Shown here: piece after piece, positions 21,485-33,300 of the stretch
Numbering within the stretch: position 1 is the first letter of the stretch
Layout of the letters: every line of letters begins with the position of its first letter
Source: Zoroaster sp. YZ-2022
Taxonomy: Eukaryota; Echinodermata; Asteroidea; Forcipulatida; Zoroasteridae
Assembly (NCBI GenBank): GCA_029582265.1
Contig: CM055820.1
Location: 13,653,695 to 13,717,694 of the forward strand
Direction: 5' to 3'
DNA length: 64,000 nt
Program-made: the position numbers and the translations under genes
Notes under the pieces: generated by a model
Database searches by the model: none
Seen by the model: only the letters and a program-made list of their open reading frames with translations
What the model was told of the DNA's origin: nothing

Positions 21485-22044
21485 TGTGTCGTGGCCGAGC
21501 GGTCTAGCGCACCGAAATCAAGTTCTGGTGTTGCCAGCAGCAGGGTGTGGGTTCGAGCCCCGGTCGCGTATTTTTTTTTTACACCGCAGCGACGGGTTTT
21601 GTACGCATTTCGCCCTTGTGTCAAGACTATGAACCCATTCAGCACGCATGCGCGCGAAGGGAATTTCGACACGCAAAAAAAACCTACCATCAACGGAGAG
21701 GGAATGGCTCCATGAGTTCCACTGCATGCAGAGCGCCATGGTCGACTGCAACTTGGAGTTTTCTATCGTCGCGCGCCCCCCTATAGGGTTTCGTAGTCTC
21801 TCTCTCAAGACCGGAATTGGCACTTTTACTGCACAAAACCCGTCGCTGCGGTGTAAAAAAAAATACGCTGGCCGTGACACATGTGTCCTTGAGCAAGGTA
21901 CTTAACCATAGTTGCTTCGTCCTTCGGATGGGACGTAAAGCCGTAGGTCCCGTGTGTTGTGTAATGCACGTAAACTTTTTTTTTTAAATGCGCCTTGAGC
22001 ACCACTTAGTTGGTGGATACGTGCGCTATATAAGTCCACACATT
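21485..22044 (+). mobile_element. tRNA-Leu-derived SINE, interrupted by a MITE
   Basis: The head GTCGTGGCCGAGCGGTCTAG carries a tRNA-like A box and GGTTCGAGCCC a B box, so it has an internal RNA polymerase III promoter derived from tRNA-Leu. The body resumes at about 21868 (GGCCGTGACACATGTGTCC) and ends at the AGTCCACACATTATTATT tail near 22044. A 301-bp TIR element sits between. Related copies lie at 22052, 26527, 33250, 57830 and 62278. Confidence 0.85.
21567..21867. mobile_element. TIR MITE inserted in the SINE
   Basis: Ends CGTATTTTTTTTTTACACCG and CGGTGTAAAAAAAAATACG, with inverted identity continuing through GCAGCGACGGGTTTTGT. Flanks CCGGTCG and CTGGCCG could be a diverged 7-8 bp duplication, as for hAT or MULE elements. 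No coding capacity. Confidence 0.75.
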
Positions 22045-22051
22045 ATTATTC

Positions 22052-22363
22052 TGGTGTTAGCAGCAGAATGTGGGTTCGAATCCCGGCCGTGACACTTGTG
22101 TCCTTGAGCAAGACACTTAACCATAATTGCTTCTCTCCACCCAGGGGTTAAATGGGTACCTGTGAGGGCAGAGTTGGTTGATTAGCACTATATGCGCTGT
22201 AATGGCAGCAATTGAGCTGTATACTCCCCAGGGAGCTGAGATGGTTTCAGGAATGATTTATGAGCCTTATGAGCAGGGGTAATAATATGCGCCTTGAGCA
22301 CCACTCAGTTGGTGGATACGTGCGCTATATAAGTCCACACATTATTATTATTATTATTATTAC
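22052..22363 (+). mobile_element. tRNA-Leu-derived SINE, partial head
   Basis: Starts inside the tRNA-like part (GGTGTTAGCAGCAGAATGTG), then B box GGTTCGAATCC, the CTTGAGCAAGACACTTAACC body and a (TTA)n tail at 22346-22363. It is a tandem neighbour of the preceding SINE. Confidence 0.85.
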
Positions 22364-22815
22364 CAACGTCATTTGTTACTAAGAAGGCACCTGATCAATA
22401 CTTTCGTATTTATAGTCAATAAGGGAAATTGCTGACATTGGAAGGGTGAAGCACAGATTCAGGGTGGGGAAGGGGTTACTGGGCTCCAGAAATACATGTA
22501 TGTGTGCATCGGTTTACTGTACAAAGATTTGTTAATAGGGGCAGGGGCTTAGGTCGGGGTGAGGGTGGGGCATGATGTTTGTGAGGGGGACCGTGGTCAT
22601 TAATATGATTAAATTGTTCAAGACATTGAGATAGCTGTAAATAATTAGAAAGGCTTTCCTATAACAGCATAACTTGAACCAAATTGGGCTGTCATATCTC
22701 CAAAATATCTCAATACAAAAGATGGCATTTTGTCCTTAAAGATTTTAAAACTACCATTGCGTAAGGATCAGGGTGACAACATTTCATCAAGGATATAGTT
22801 TTTTTTTTTTACAAC

Positions 22816-23460
22816 TTTATTATTTTTTAACAATAAAAAATAATTTACGTTGTGTACGCGGGGAACAAATTTCACATATAACATAAAACACAATAAAGGG
22901 CTAGGGGGCCACTTTGCATCCGTCACGTTAGCAGTTTTTCTAATGGTTGTTATTTATTTTTAAGTACCTGAAACCGACCAAAAAGTGTTTCAACATGTGA
23001 ATGGACATGCAGGTTTATACTAGAACTAATTTGAGTTGATTTTTTTTTTTTTTTAATTTTTTTTTTACCCTCAAATTTCCATAAAAATTGGACGGAAAAA
23101 GTTACCGCACTTTTCCGTCCATTTGTTGATGGAAATTTTAGGGTAATTAAAAAAATAATAGTAATAATCAACTCAAATTATCTTTAGGATAAGCATGCAT
23201 GTCTATTCAAATGTTGAAATTCTTTGTTGGTGGTTTCAGATATTTAAAAAAAATTACAACCATTAGAAAAACTGCTAACGTGACGGTAGGAAAGTGGCCC
23301 CCTTTATTGTGTTTTATGTCATATACAATGTATGGTGGCTAAGAGAGGCCTCACAAATTGGGAAAACGTTCATACTCCTGTGTGAAAAAGTCGTTTAAAG
23401 CACAGCACAGCAGAATTCCAATCGATCCAACAATTTTGGAGTCATCTAATGGACTATTTT
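22816..23460. repeat. Fragment of GGCC-end MITE, split by a foldback element
   Basis: The sequence on both sides of the foldback (GGGAACAAATTTCACATATA and GGCTAAGAGAGGCCTCACAA...) matches the internal part of the MITE family seen at 40698-41045 and 60302-60684. Confidence 0.65.
22881..23319. mobile_element. Foldback MITE with about 205-bp arms
   Basis: The left arm begins ACATAAAACACAATAAAGGG and the right arm ends CCCTTTATTGTGTTTTATGT. The arms pair over most of their length and meet at GGACGGAAAAAGTTACCGCA. CATATA is duplicated at both ends (22875-22880, 23320-23325), which fixes the boundaries at 439 bp. No ORF. Confidence 0.85.
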
Positions 23461-24049
23461 TATAAATAATCTACAAGCATATTTTACTGTTATATGCTAC
23501 AATATATGTCACAACTACCCCTTATGTGACTGAAAGACACAATAGAAAACCTATAATAATCGTTCACAAAGTCAAAGTAGAAAGCTATTTGGAACACCCT
23601 GGCACTCACTTAGTCGGACAGATACGATAAAAAGTGTCATTAATTTCCAAATACCATTGTTGTTATGTTTGTCCCTGTAAATGTGAAATTTTACTGTGCT
23701 CTTTCTTTCCCTTTTCCCGTTTTTCCTGTTTATTTACTTCTAGGAGATATGAATTTCATTCTTCGTTGTACCGACAGACAGCTTGTTGCAACTCCTTAAT
23801 CTAAAAAGTGGATCCTGGTTATCACCTTTTCAAAAATACCGGTCCAAAACCACCCAACGATAGGGGGCGCTATCGACCCCATGGTGATTCGTTCGAGATC
23901 TGCCCAAAAATACAAGAGCTGGATTTATTGTGATTAATTATCAGTTAAATTATAATCAAAGCCACAGTACAATGCGGGTCACTTCCCTCTATCCCCTCGA
24001 TCACCCCCTCCTTGTAACTGACCAGTCGGCGCTATAGTCGACTGTCTTT
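23461..24049. other. No gene seen
   Basis: No coding segment or repeat recognised. Contains CCACCCAACGATAGGGGGCG near 23850. Confidence 0.35.
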
Positions 24050-24246
24050 GTGACTGACTTGGCTAAGCAGATAAAATTGCTTACAAGAATAAATTGCTTA
24101 GCACATTTCTTTGCTTACCAGGCAAGCTTTTATACAAAATGTATGCATTTTGGCTGGTAGTCTGTTTTATATTGCTTAGCAATTAATATTTGCTTAGCAA
24201 AATTCTCTGCTTATAGCAGCTCTGATCTATGAAATTGGGCCCTGGG
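24050..24246. repeat. MITE of the GGGCCCAATTTCATAGAGC family, copy 1
   Basis: Imperfect hairpin rich in GCTTAGCA/TGCTAAGC, ending AATTGGGCCCTGGGG. It shares sequence with 44352-44530 and 62219-62890. It lies about 70 bp upstream of the start codon at 24314. Confidence 0.75.
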
Positions 24247-24313
24247 GCCGGGTGTCTCGCGCCGGCGGCACCGCGCGTACCATGTGCGCGTGCGCGTTCA
24301 TAGCACAATCAAC
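24247..24313 (+). promoter_or_regulatory. GC/CpG-rich probable promoter or 5' UTR
   Basis: A short island rich in CpG (GTGTCTCGCGCCGGCGGCAC; GTGCGCGTGCGCGTTC) directly before ATG 24314, in otherwise AT-rich DNA. No TATA box is evident. Confidence 0.4.
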
Positions 24314-27300
24314 ATGGCGAAGTTTAAAGCGTGTAGCGATTCAAGTTTATCTGAAGAACAGACGGATAAGCTCTTGGTGAGTAACGTTAGCTTTATGGTT
24401 GAAGTGTACATAATTAATTTACTACAGGTTGTACAGTTAACGGTGACGTCTGGGATATAACAAAATATGTGCCTATACAGAAAAATAGACTTTAAATGAA
24501 TGAATTGTAAAATTGCAAAATAATTGTCGTATTGACCTTACGAGTTACGGTTACGTTTCGAACCATGACGTTCATGACGTTAGTAATTTGTACCATGCCA
24601 TGGAGGTCTAATTCTACCTCCATGGTTGTACTTTGTAAATTGTAGTAACGTTAACGTTACCGGGCGTTAGTAGGTTCTTTCTCAAAGGCAAAGTGAGACG
24701 TGGTAGGCCTAAGCCTATAATTATAAAGTAGGCCTATAAATTAAACAACGTACGTACACATAATAAGACCATGGAGCTGATAAGACTAAGGCCAAGAGAA
24801 TGAAAGTCATATATTTGCGTCCGGGAAATTTCGAAAACACATGAGGCCTTTTTTCATTATTCATTATTTCCATTGATCATTAATAACAGCGCAATCACGC
24901 TGTTTCTTCTATTGTGTACGTACGTACATCATTATACGTGCGGGCCGCTCACACAGGCGTACTACTAGTACTAGGCTCAACAGCGAACGTGTTGTGCATG
25001 TGAAGGCAGTACAGTTGCAGGTGCGGATCGGATATCGGACGGAGTTTACCATACAGTTTTAGCGCGATGCGACCTTTTTTGTGAACTACGTATGCGGGAC
25101 GAAGACTGTAAGAGAACATGTGCTAATGATTATACTATAGCGCACATACTGGTGGAAATTTGGTAAAAACTTCGTTTTACTGACGTAGATGATTTGGAAC
25201 TAAATTTGTTTGGTGGAAATACCTTTTTTGTGAAAATAATGATTTTTTTGGCAAATAATGAAAAAATTAGGCGGTAGCTTTTGGGACATGCGGGCGGTGG
25301 ACGCAAATCTATGACTTTCATTCTCATGGCCTAAGAGTAAGAAGAGGTTAGTCAGGTGTGAAATGAACACAAAAAACTAAGTGGGAAAGAATGTCATATT
25401 CGACCGCCACTTTTTAAGGGTTTTGGGGAATTTTTTATTTTATTTTTGGGGGTACAGAAAGTGAAAACTATCATCTTTTATGATGGTTTTCGGACTTTAT
25501 TTTCCTTCTAAAAAATCTTCCCCTTCAGAAAATAGAAGGATCATATTAGTATTATTAACTTAGTTATAGTTACCACTGCGCATGTACAATGACTGTGTTG
25601 GTCATTAATGGGGGAGTTGACAAGATCAGACTGACATGACTGAGGAAGTCATCGTATACCAAAAATGCCTGATTTTTCATGAAATAGGCCTAAATATCCT
25701 GGAATAATTTGAAGTAGATGTCCATCATCATCCCTATGTTCTCCACCTTACTAGGTAGGTAAGATTACGTTATTGGTTATGAGAAAAAGTGGCGGTTGAA
25801 TACGACATTCTAACCACTTATATTTTTTTACGATGAACTAACCGTGGCTAAGTTTGAAAAATTAGCCACCTTACTAGGTAGGTAAGATTACATTATTGGT
25901 TATATTGAATGAGAAGAGGTGGCAGTCGGATACGACATTCTACCCAAATAAACAAGCAAAACAAATGTAAAATAAATGTAAAAATGTCCGTGGAGAAAGA
26001 ATAAAGGGAAATTAGTCATTCCCTTCCTGTAAGTCAAGACCATGGGGATGAATGGTGTGGATACGCCTGATCCACATCTTTTCTCTGCCGAGACGGACCG
26101 ATTCAATGTAAAATTTTTACCATCCAGTGAGATGTTGGCCATTTTGTCATCTGTGGCGGTTGGGTTCAACATTCTTTCCCAATTCTTGAAACAATTGATG
26201 TGCAATTTATTATTTGCCGTGTCACAGTGAATAATCTGGCAAAGCTTTCCAAAGAAAACGTTTAAATTAAGTTTCCAGCATAAACTAAGATGATCTTTGT
26301 TTAGTAATTGGTTGATTGCATTATAAAGCATAATTTACAGTAGATATCGGACTAACCCTAACCCCCTACAGGCATTTCGCAGGCACTCTGCTGAACAACA
26401 AAAAAGTGTGCAGGCTGCTCAATGCAACAAGATCCAGTCAGCTAGAACAATGGTTCTTTTTGTTCTCTGCTGAGGGCAACAAGATGCAACAACTTGTTAC
26501 ATTTGTTGCATCTTGTTGTATTGGGCATGGTTAATAATAATAATAATAATGTGTGGATTTATATAGCGCACGTATCCACCAACTAAGTGGTGCTCAAGGC
26601 GCATTATATTATTATCCCTGCTCATAAGGCTCATAAATCATTCCTGAAACCATCTCAGCTCCCTGGGGAGTATACAGCTCAATTGCTGCCATTTCTAGCG
26701 CATATAGAGCAAACCAACTCTGCCTTCACAGGTACCCATTTAACCCCTGGGTGGAGAGAAGCAATTATGATTAAGTGTCTTGCTCAAGGACACAAGTGTC
26801 ACGGCCGTGATTCGAACCCACATTATGTTGCTAACACCAGAACTTGAATCCGGTAAGCTAGACCGCTCGGCCACGACACCCGCACCTAATAAATAACAAA
26901 ACAAAGAGGTTCTAGGCCTAAATGTCCCTCTAATGTATTTCACATGCCTGTGATTTATCAGGATTTTTCCTGATTTCAGGATTTTTTTTTTTACAAATCT
27001 CCCTTTGTCTCAAAATTTTCTTGAAAGAAGAGAAATTGCCAGTATTGTGTCAAAACCTCTAGTTTCTTGTTTGTGGGGATGTGGAGTCTGTAAATCCTCC
27101 GAAATTAAACATCCAGGATGTTCCAGGGAGACCCAGGCCCACTACCCATTTTTCAGGATTTTTTACTATTGTCAAATCACACCCTTGATTTCATGACTTT
27201 TTCATTTTGCTTTCTAGAAAAACCTTCCTTTGGGCTTTAATTACTGCATTTGTGAGTATGAAGAACAAGAAACTACAAATGGCTTCTACGTAACACTTGG

Positions 27301-30300
27301 AGCAAACATAAAAACAGAGGGTGATGCTAAAACATGGTTACAGCAATTTCAGGAGAAGTCTATGACAACGATGCGAGTCAATAAAACTTACCCAGCATCT
27401 GGTTTGACGAATATCTTTAAGGTAAGAGAAAAGAAAAATTTAAATGATTTTTTTTTTTTTTCAACTTTAAATTTTATATTTTGACTGCTTTAATTTTTTT
27501 TTTTTAAATAAAAGCCATATAATAATAGCTTATCACTCTTAGGACCCCGTCCCCCCCCCCCCCAAAAAAATAAATAAATAAAAATTGCAATCGACCCAGT
27601 AATTTTGGCTACAATTGAACATTGTTTCTTAGCAAAAAAAACGAAAATTAAAAATGCTGATGCATGGCTTTGGGCGATGCGCGCAGACATCAGAAACCGT
27701 AATTTTTGTTTGTCTTTGCCTTAATATTCTTGGTACTATTGGCATGATAACTGCATGTTTCTATGTCATAAATGGTTCTTTCCTTGCCTTGTACCTCTGT
27801 AGCTGTGGACCTGGATCAAATTCCAATCTGACTCCTAAAGAGTGCAGTGGGTTAGCTGTTTTGACTCTTGAGCCAAATGTGCACACAGGCATTTTTTACT
27901 GGTCATTTTGACCACTCTCAGTAATACAAGACAATGCTTTTACCAGTCAAAGCCAGTCAACTTATTTTGACCTGTTAACCCTAACCTTCCCAAATTCTCT
28001 TTGCTAAAGTGAAGGATTTTGAAGGATTGAGATTACATGCTACATACTCTTTGCTAAAGTGAAGTATTTTGAAGGATTGAGGTTATTAGGTATACTTGCA
28101 TTTGCATGGAAGTACATCCATATTTGTTGTAGTGATTGCAAGGTCAGTGTTTGGGTCAGTGGACACTGTTTATTGCTCCATGCATGCAGGGAGGGAGTGT
28201 GCATTACATGTCATGTGCTTGCTTTACCACTGAATGATTTTGGAGGATTCAGGTTATGTGTAAGCAAATGGGCCTAGGGAGTTAATGTACATTGTACTTA
28301 CTACACATAAGTAGGGCCAATGATTTTCCGCGATCGCGGAAAACGGACGGAATTCACGGAATTTGCTCCTCGAAACGGAAAACGGGATTTGAATCTGAAG
28401 GAAATAACTTCTGCAATTTTATTGATAAAAAACATAATTTTGTAAAATTTATTGGTCCAAAACGAATTGTTGATGATTAATTCAACCAGATTCAACAGAT
28501 GAGCCACATAACAAATGCGCGTTGGCAAGATTAGAGCAACAAATCATGTTACAATTTACGAATCACCATTAGCGAGCGTGACAGACATGGGGGAGACCCG
28601 ACATGTACGCCGTAGCTTTCGGTCAGCGCACAGGTGAAAATCATCACACTTACGGTACGCTCTCGCAGGTGTCTTTTGCAACATCGGCAGGTTTATTTTT
28701 CTCCGTTCAATCATCAACCATTCTTTTATGTATCTAACTTTGGCTCTAGTGAAATGTATGTTGTGCTTATTCACTTATACAGGTCCAAAAACCTACAGTA
28801 CCGTAAACTATCCTATTTTGACACTAGTTAACGTGAAAAAAATGGCTGACATAAATTTCGCTTCGGCTACAACAATCATGTGATGTGTGTGTGACATTGT
28901 GGCGTATACGGCTGTTGCATGTTTCTTATGTGTGTGTGGTGGCGGTGGCGGTGCAGTATTAATGACTGAGGAAGTTAAATACTACGTCTGTAAATAGATC
29001 GGCCGTTGATAAACAACTGGCAACAAGACAAATTTCCAGCATAAAACAACCGTGACCCTTTGCTAGTTAATTATTAAACAATGCATTATCCTTTCACATT
29101 TACAATTTTACATGTATGTACTGTCTGTGTACAGAGTGTATGTTTAAATGCACTTTTATGTATTGAAAAAATGTGAAACGGAATTTTTCAGCCTGAAACG
29201 GAATTTAAGATTTTTGAAAACGGAATTTGCACTTTTCTGAAACGGAAAATCATTGGCTCTACATAAGGTTTGACAGTGTTTGACTTTTAAGTGCACTAGA
29301 TATATACCTTGGCAAGTATATCAACATTTTGACTGATTTTGACCCTTGCAGTCATAGGGTTAAAACTTGACATTACATGTACTTCAGTGTCTTCTCTTAA
29401 ATTCAAATAATAGCAATAATAATTCCTTATTCATCATGTATTTATCATGCATCAATAAAAAGATGGCTACTACTTGTTTTTAATAGGTAAGTTACAGATG
29501 CCAGCATCGCACAAGGTCATCATTGACATCCAGTCAGAAGTATTCATGCAAAAATACTAACTGCCCGGCTTCCTTGTTGCTTACAGTAAAGAGAAGTGAC
29601 GGCAGAATTAGAAGGTTAGTAAATTCCACTGTTCATGTTACAGGAAAGGTACAAAATTGGTAGTTGTATTGACGTCTGGTTTTCAAGAAATATATAATAA
29701 AAACGAACTTGTGAAAGTCTTGTGACGTATTTGATAAAACAATAAAATATTGTAAAATAAATGTTATTGGCCTTACATGTCGAACCTAGTAGGTTCTTTC
29801 TCAAAGCAAGAACCTGTTAGGTTTGAAACATCATGTTTATGTTTTTGTAAAAATCAACACAACAAATCCTGTTTTCTCTAAGATAAAATCCAAATATTTT
29901 CTCCGGATGATTGATACTTTACCAACTTTACACTAGTTTTCAAGAAATATATCATAAAACTAACCATTGAAAGGTTCATTATAGCAGGTGCTCTCGTCTT
30001 GGAGAAAACGTTTTATGTTTTTATGTTTTACAAGTTTGTTTTTATTAATTTTATTAAGTTGTACTTATTTTTATGTGCGTGCATTCCTTAGGCCAAAAAA
30101 TGTCTCCAGTTTCTGATCTCTGTGCGTGTGTCGCCTCAGACCCGCGCGTCAGCATTTATAATTTTCTATTTTTTTGCTATGAAACGATGTCCAATTGCAG
30201 CCAAAATTGCTGGATCGATTGGAATTCTGCCATACTGTGCTTTAAACAACTTTTTCACATAGGGGTATGAAGGTTTGCCCAATTTGTGAGGCCACTTTTA

Positions 30301-33300
30301 GCCCCATACTTTGTATATGGGAAATTTGGTCACCACGTATACACTGTATTATGTATTTCCCTGTTGGCAAAAGAAAAGATAGCCGAAAAAAAGCTGCGTC
30401 ACTGCACCAATTTTGAAGCCGGCCGATGACCAGAAACCAGAGACTTTTTTTTTTGGCCTCATAAAACTGTTTTCATTATTTTCCAGGAAAAACATTGAGC
30501 ACTCCCTTGAATTTCCGACCATTGTGAAGTTACGGTTTTTCCACAATCACCCCATACAATGTGCAGACGCCCTGCGTCATCGTGATGTGTGTCGGGATAT
30601 TAAACATAAATTCAAAAAGCTGTATAAAGCCGGTCACAGTCCATCCTCAGCATTGGAGACTCACAAATATGATCTGCAATGTAAAGAGGGAGATAACTAC
30701 ATATATATGGCTGCAGACCGTGCTTTGCTTCCAGATATCCAATGGTGCTACAGGTAATTGACTCTTTTTTTTATGCATATGATGTCACAAGCTGAAGTGT
30801 GACCATCAAGGAGGAAAGATACCAAACTGAATTTTCTTATATGGATTGGATACAATATTTTAAGATGTAAAAGTTTCAGTTACATGGGTAGTGGCCCACC
30901 TTGTCAACCATCCATTAAGAGGTATTTTTATTTGAAATTTTTGGCTGCAAACCAGCCAAACCTCCAATGAAGGCATGATTGGTCCATCCTTGTTTGGGGG
31001 CAGACATAAGCCCTTTTCACACGAGGGAAATAAGCAGGGGGTCCATGGTCCTAAGAACACAACGTTGTCAAATACACTTCGTGTGAAATGTACCTCTGCT
31101 CTGCACAAACACAGGTCCGTAGTCTTTTCCTGACCACGGTCGAGACCAGCAACAAAAAAACACACCGTTGTGAAAGTTCACCATGATAGGCCGTGTGAAT
31201 GAACAAACCGCACAGAGACCAAGGACCATTGTTTCGCGAGAGCTACCACGCATGCGCGCAAGAAGAAAATTTGCCAGGATGCCTTTAAATCAAGATGGCG
31301 ACGCCCGAACAGTTAATGATGATGCTTTTGTTGCTAAGTTTAATGTGTAGAAAACGTCAAAACAACAACGTTGAAAAATATGAACGACTTCCTGCCCCGT
31401 CCACTTTTGTCATTCTTTTTCTTCACCTCTCGGTATTTTCTTTTTAAGTAATTCCACTTGTCGTGGCACTTTTCAGCCGAGTGTGTCATTCCCATTTCCC
31501 CCGCCACGTCTTTCCACACTTTGTGGTTGTGGACGAGACCATCCAGCATTTTTTGGACTTCAGTGGAGCCTACCACCGTAATCAGCTGGATGGTCTCGTA
31601 AAGACGTCCATGTGCTCCGCTTTTGGTTTTTTTCTTCGATGAAGTTTTGGACATTTGCTCAAAAATTACCGATTCTATATCGTTTTTCGCCATGTTTTGC
31701 ACTGAGCTGTGAGAGTGGTAGAGAGACAGACGACGGACGCTAACAATAAACATACAATACAATAGCGCGGGAAAATGAATGGTAATCAATACATGCAATA
31801 GCGATTCCACGCTAGCTGTGCGGATACCAGTTAACTGCACTATAAACAATGTTGACCTTTGACACCCCAAAAGACGAAGGCTATGTGACACGGGACGTTG
31901 GTTTCTTCGCCGTGTGAAAGGTCGTATCCGAGTTTGACCAACGTCCGTGGTCAATACAACTGGCGCCCGAGACCAAGGACCCTAGTTTGCGTTTGTCGTG
32001 TGAAAAGGGCTTTAGGCACTTAGTTTGTATGCATATGTAATATACAAACAATCTGACCACTCATGTGATCACCAGAGGGGCCCAAAAATGGCAAAAAGTA
32101 ACCTTCCATTTCCAAGGTAAATCTAAAAGCCTTGTTCAGTTTCATTTGTGTCATTGAGTGGGGAAACTGACATATGTATATAACCAAATAAGATCCGAGG
32201 ACTATGGGATTAGGGAACAGGAATTAACTCTTTCATTACCGATTTGTTTCAACAGGATGTCCCACTGGTTACCGAATTGTTTGCCCAGTCATGCATGAAT
32301 TCACACATTATTGCACAACAGTATGCATCCATATACAGGCACTTTTTCTAAACTCGTTTTTCTTCATGAAGAATTTGTTGGAGAAAGATACATTCAATGA
32401 AATGATTGTTGCTTATGAAATTCCCTTTCATATGATACCAAAATTATTGGCATTGCATATAAAATGATTAGGTTATTTATTTTACTTCCCCTAACTTTGT
32501 TTCACAAACGGGTCATTCCGTGTCAATTCAACACGCTTTTGGACTTGACCGTCACAGATTGAAATGAAATTCGGTGTGCTGATTGGACTCCTTGAGAAAC
32601 ACCCAGAACCGAAATTTTATGTCATTCGGTTAATTAGTTTTTGAGATAGGGCTTAACGAACTTTTGACTAATTAGCATGACCTACTGTGTTTGGACAGCC
32701 ATATCTCCAAAAGTAAAGCACCTACAGAGATAAACTTTACATCATTTTAAAGCACTTGAAATGGCCTTCATTTCATAAAATAAAATCAAAATTATACCAC
32801 GTACCACACAAAAAATTCGTAAATATATGACCTTTGACCTTGATTTGCGAAAATGCGTAATTTTTTTTTTATTGTTAGCTTAAGATGTAAGCAACATTTC
32901 CAGAAAGATTTGGGATGGGCGCTCTTACAGTTTTTGAGTTATGATTATTTGAACACTGGCTAGTAAGGACAAAAACTGAAAATGTATATATGCATTGTAC
33001 ATAATGTACATGTACAGTGTAATGTATAGTACTATGTACATTTTTTTTAACGCAAATTCGCCCCACACAAGGCCAATGGCCACTCCAAGGTGGGGGGGGG
33101 CTACTAAGTCATTGAGTTGGTACAACGACTCCACACTGAAGAAACCAGCCCCTCGTACCGAAACAAGACAAGTTAATAACCAGCCTCTTCACGGTGCAAA
33201 CAGGACTGGGAGGGGTAACTAGTCCAGAACAAGGCAGTTGTTAAACTGCCTCTGCCCCTATAAGCAATTATGGCTAAGTGTCTTACTCAAGGACACAAGT

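Noticed and set aside
21485..21570. tRNA-Leu gene
   Set aside because: The A and B boxes are present, but the sequence continues into the SINE body and is repeated elsewhere with that body; the anticodon arm is degraded.
21491..21905. Several overlapping open frames
   Set aside because: They all lie in the SINE/MITE composite and run in both directions; non-coding repeat.
30413..30486. Longer start for exon 4 of the SWIM gene
   Set aside because: The open frame extends left into the GGCC-end MITE. The CAG acceptor at 30484-30486 and the codon split with exon 3 fit exactly.
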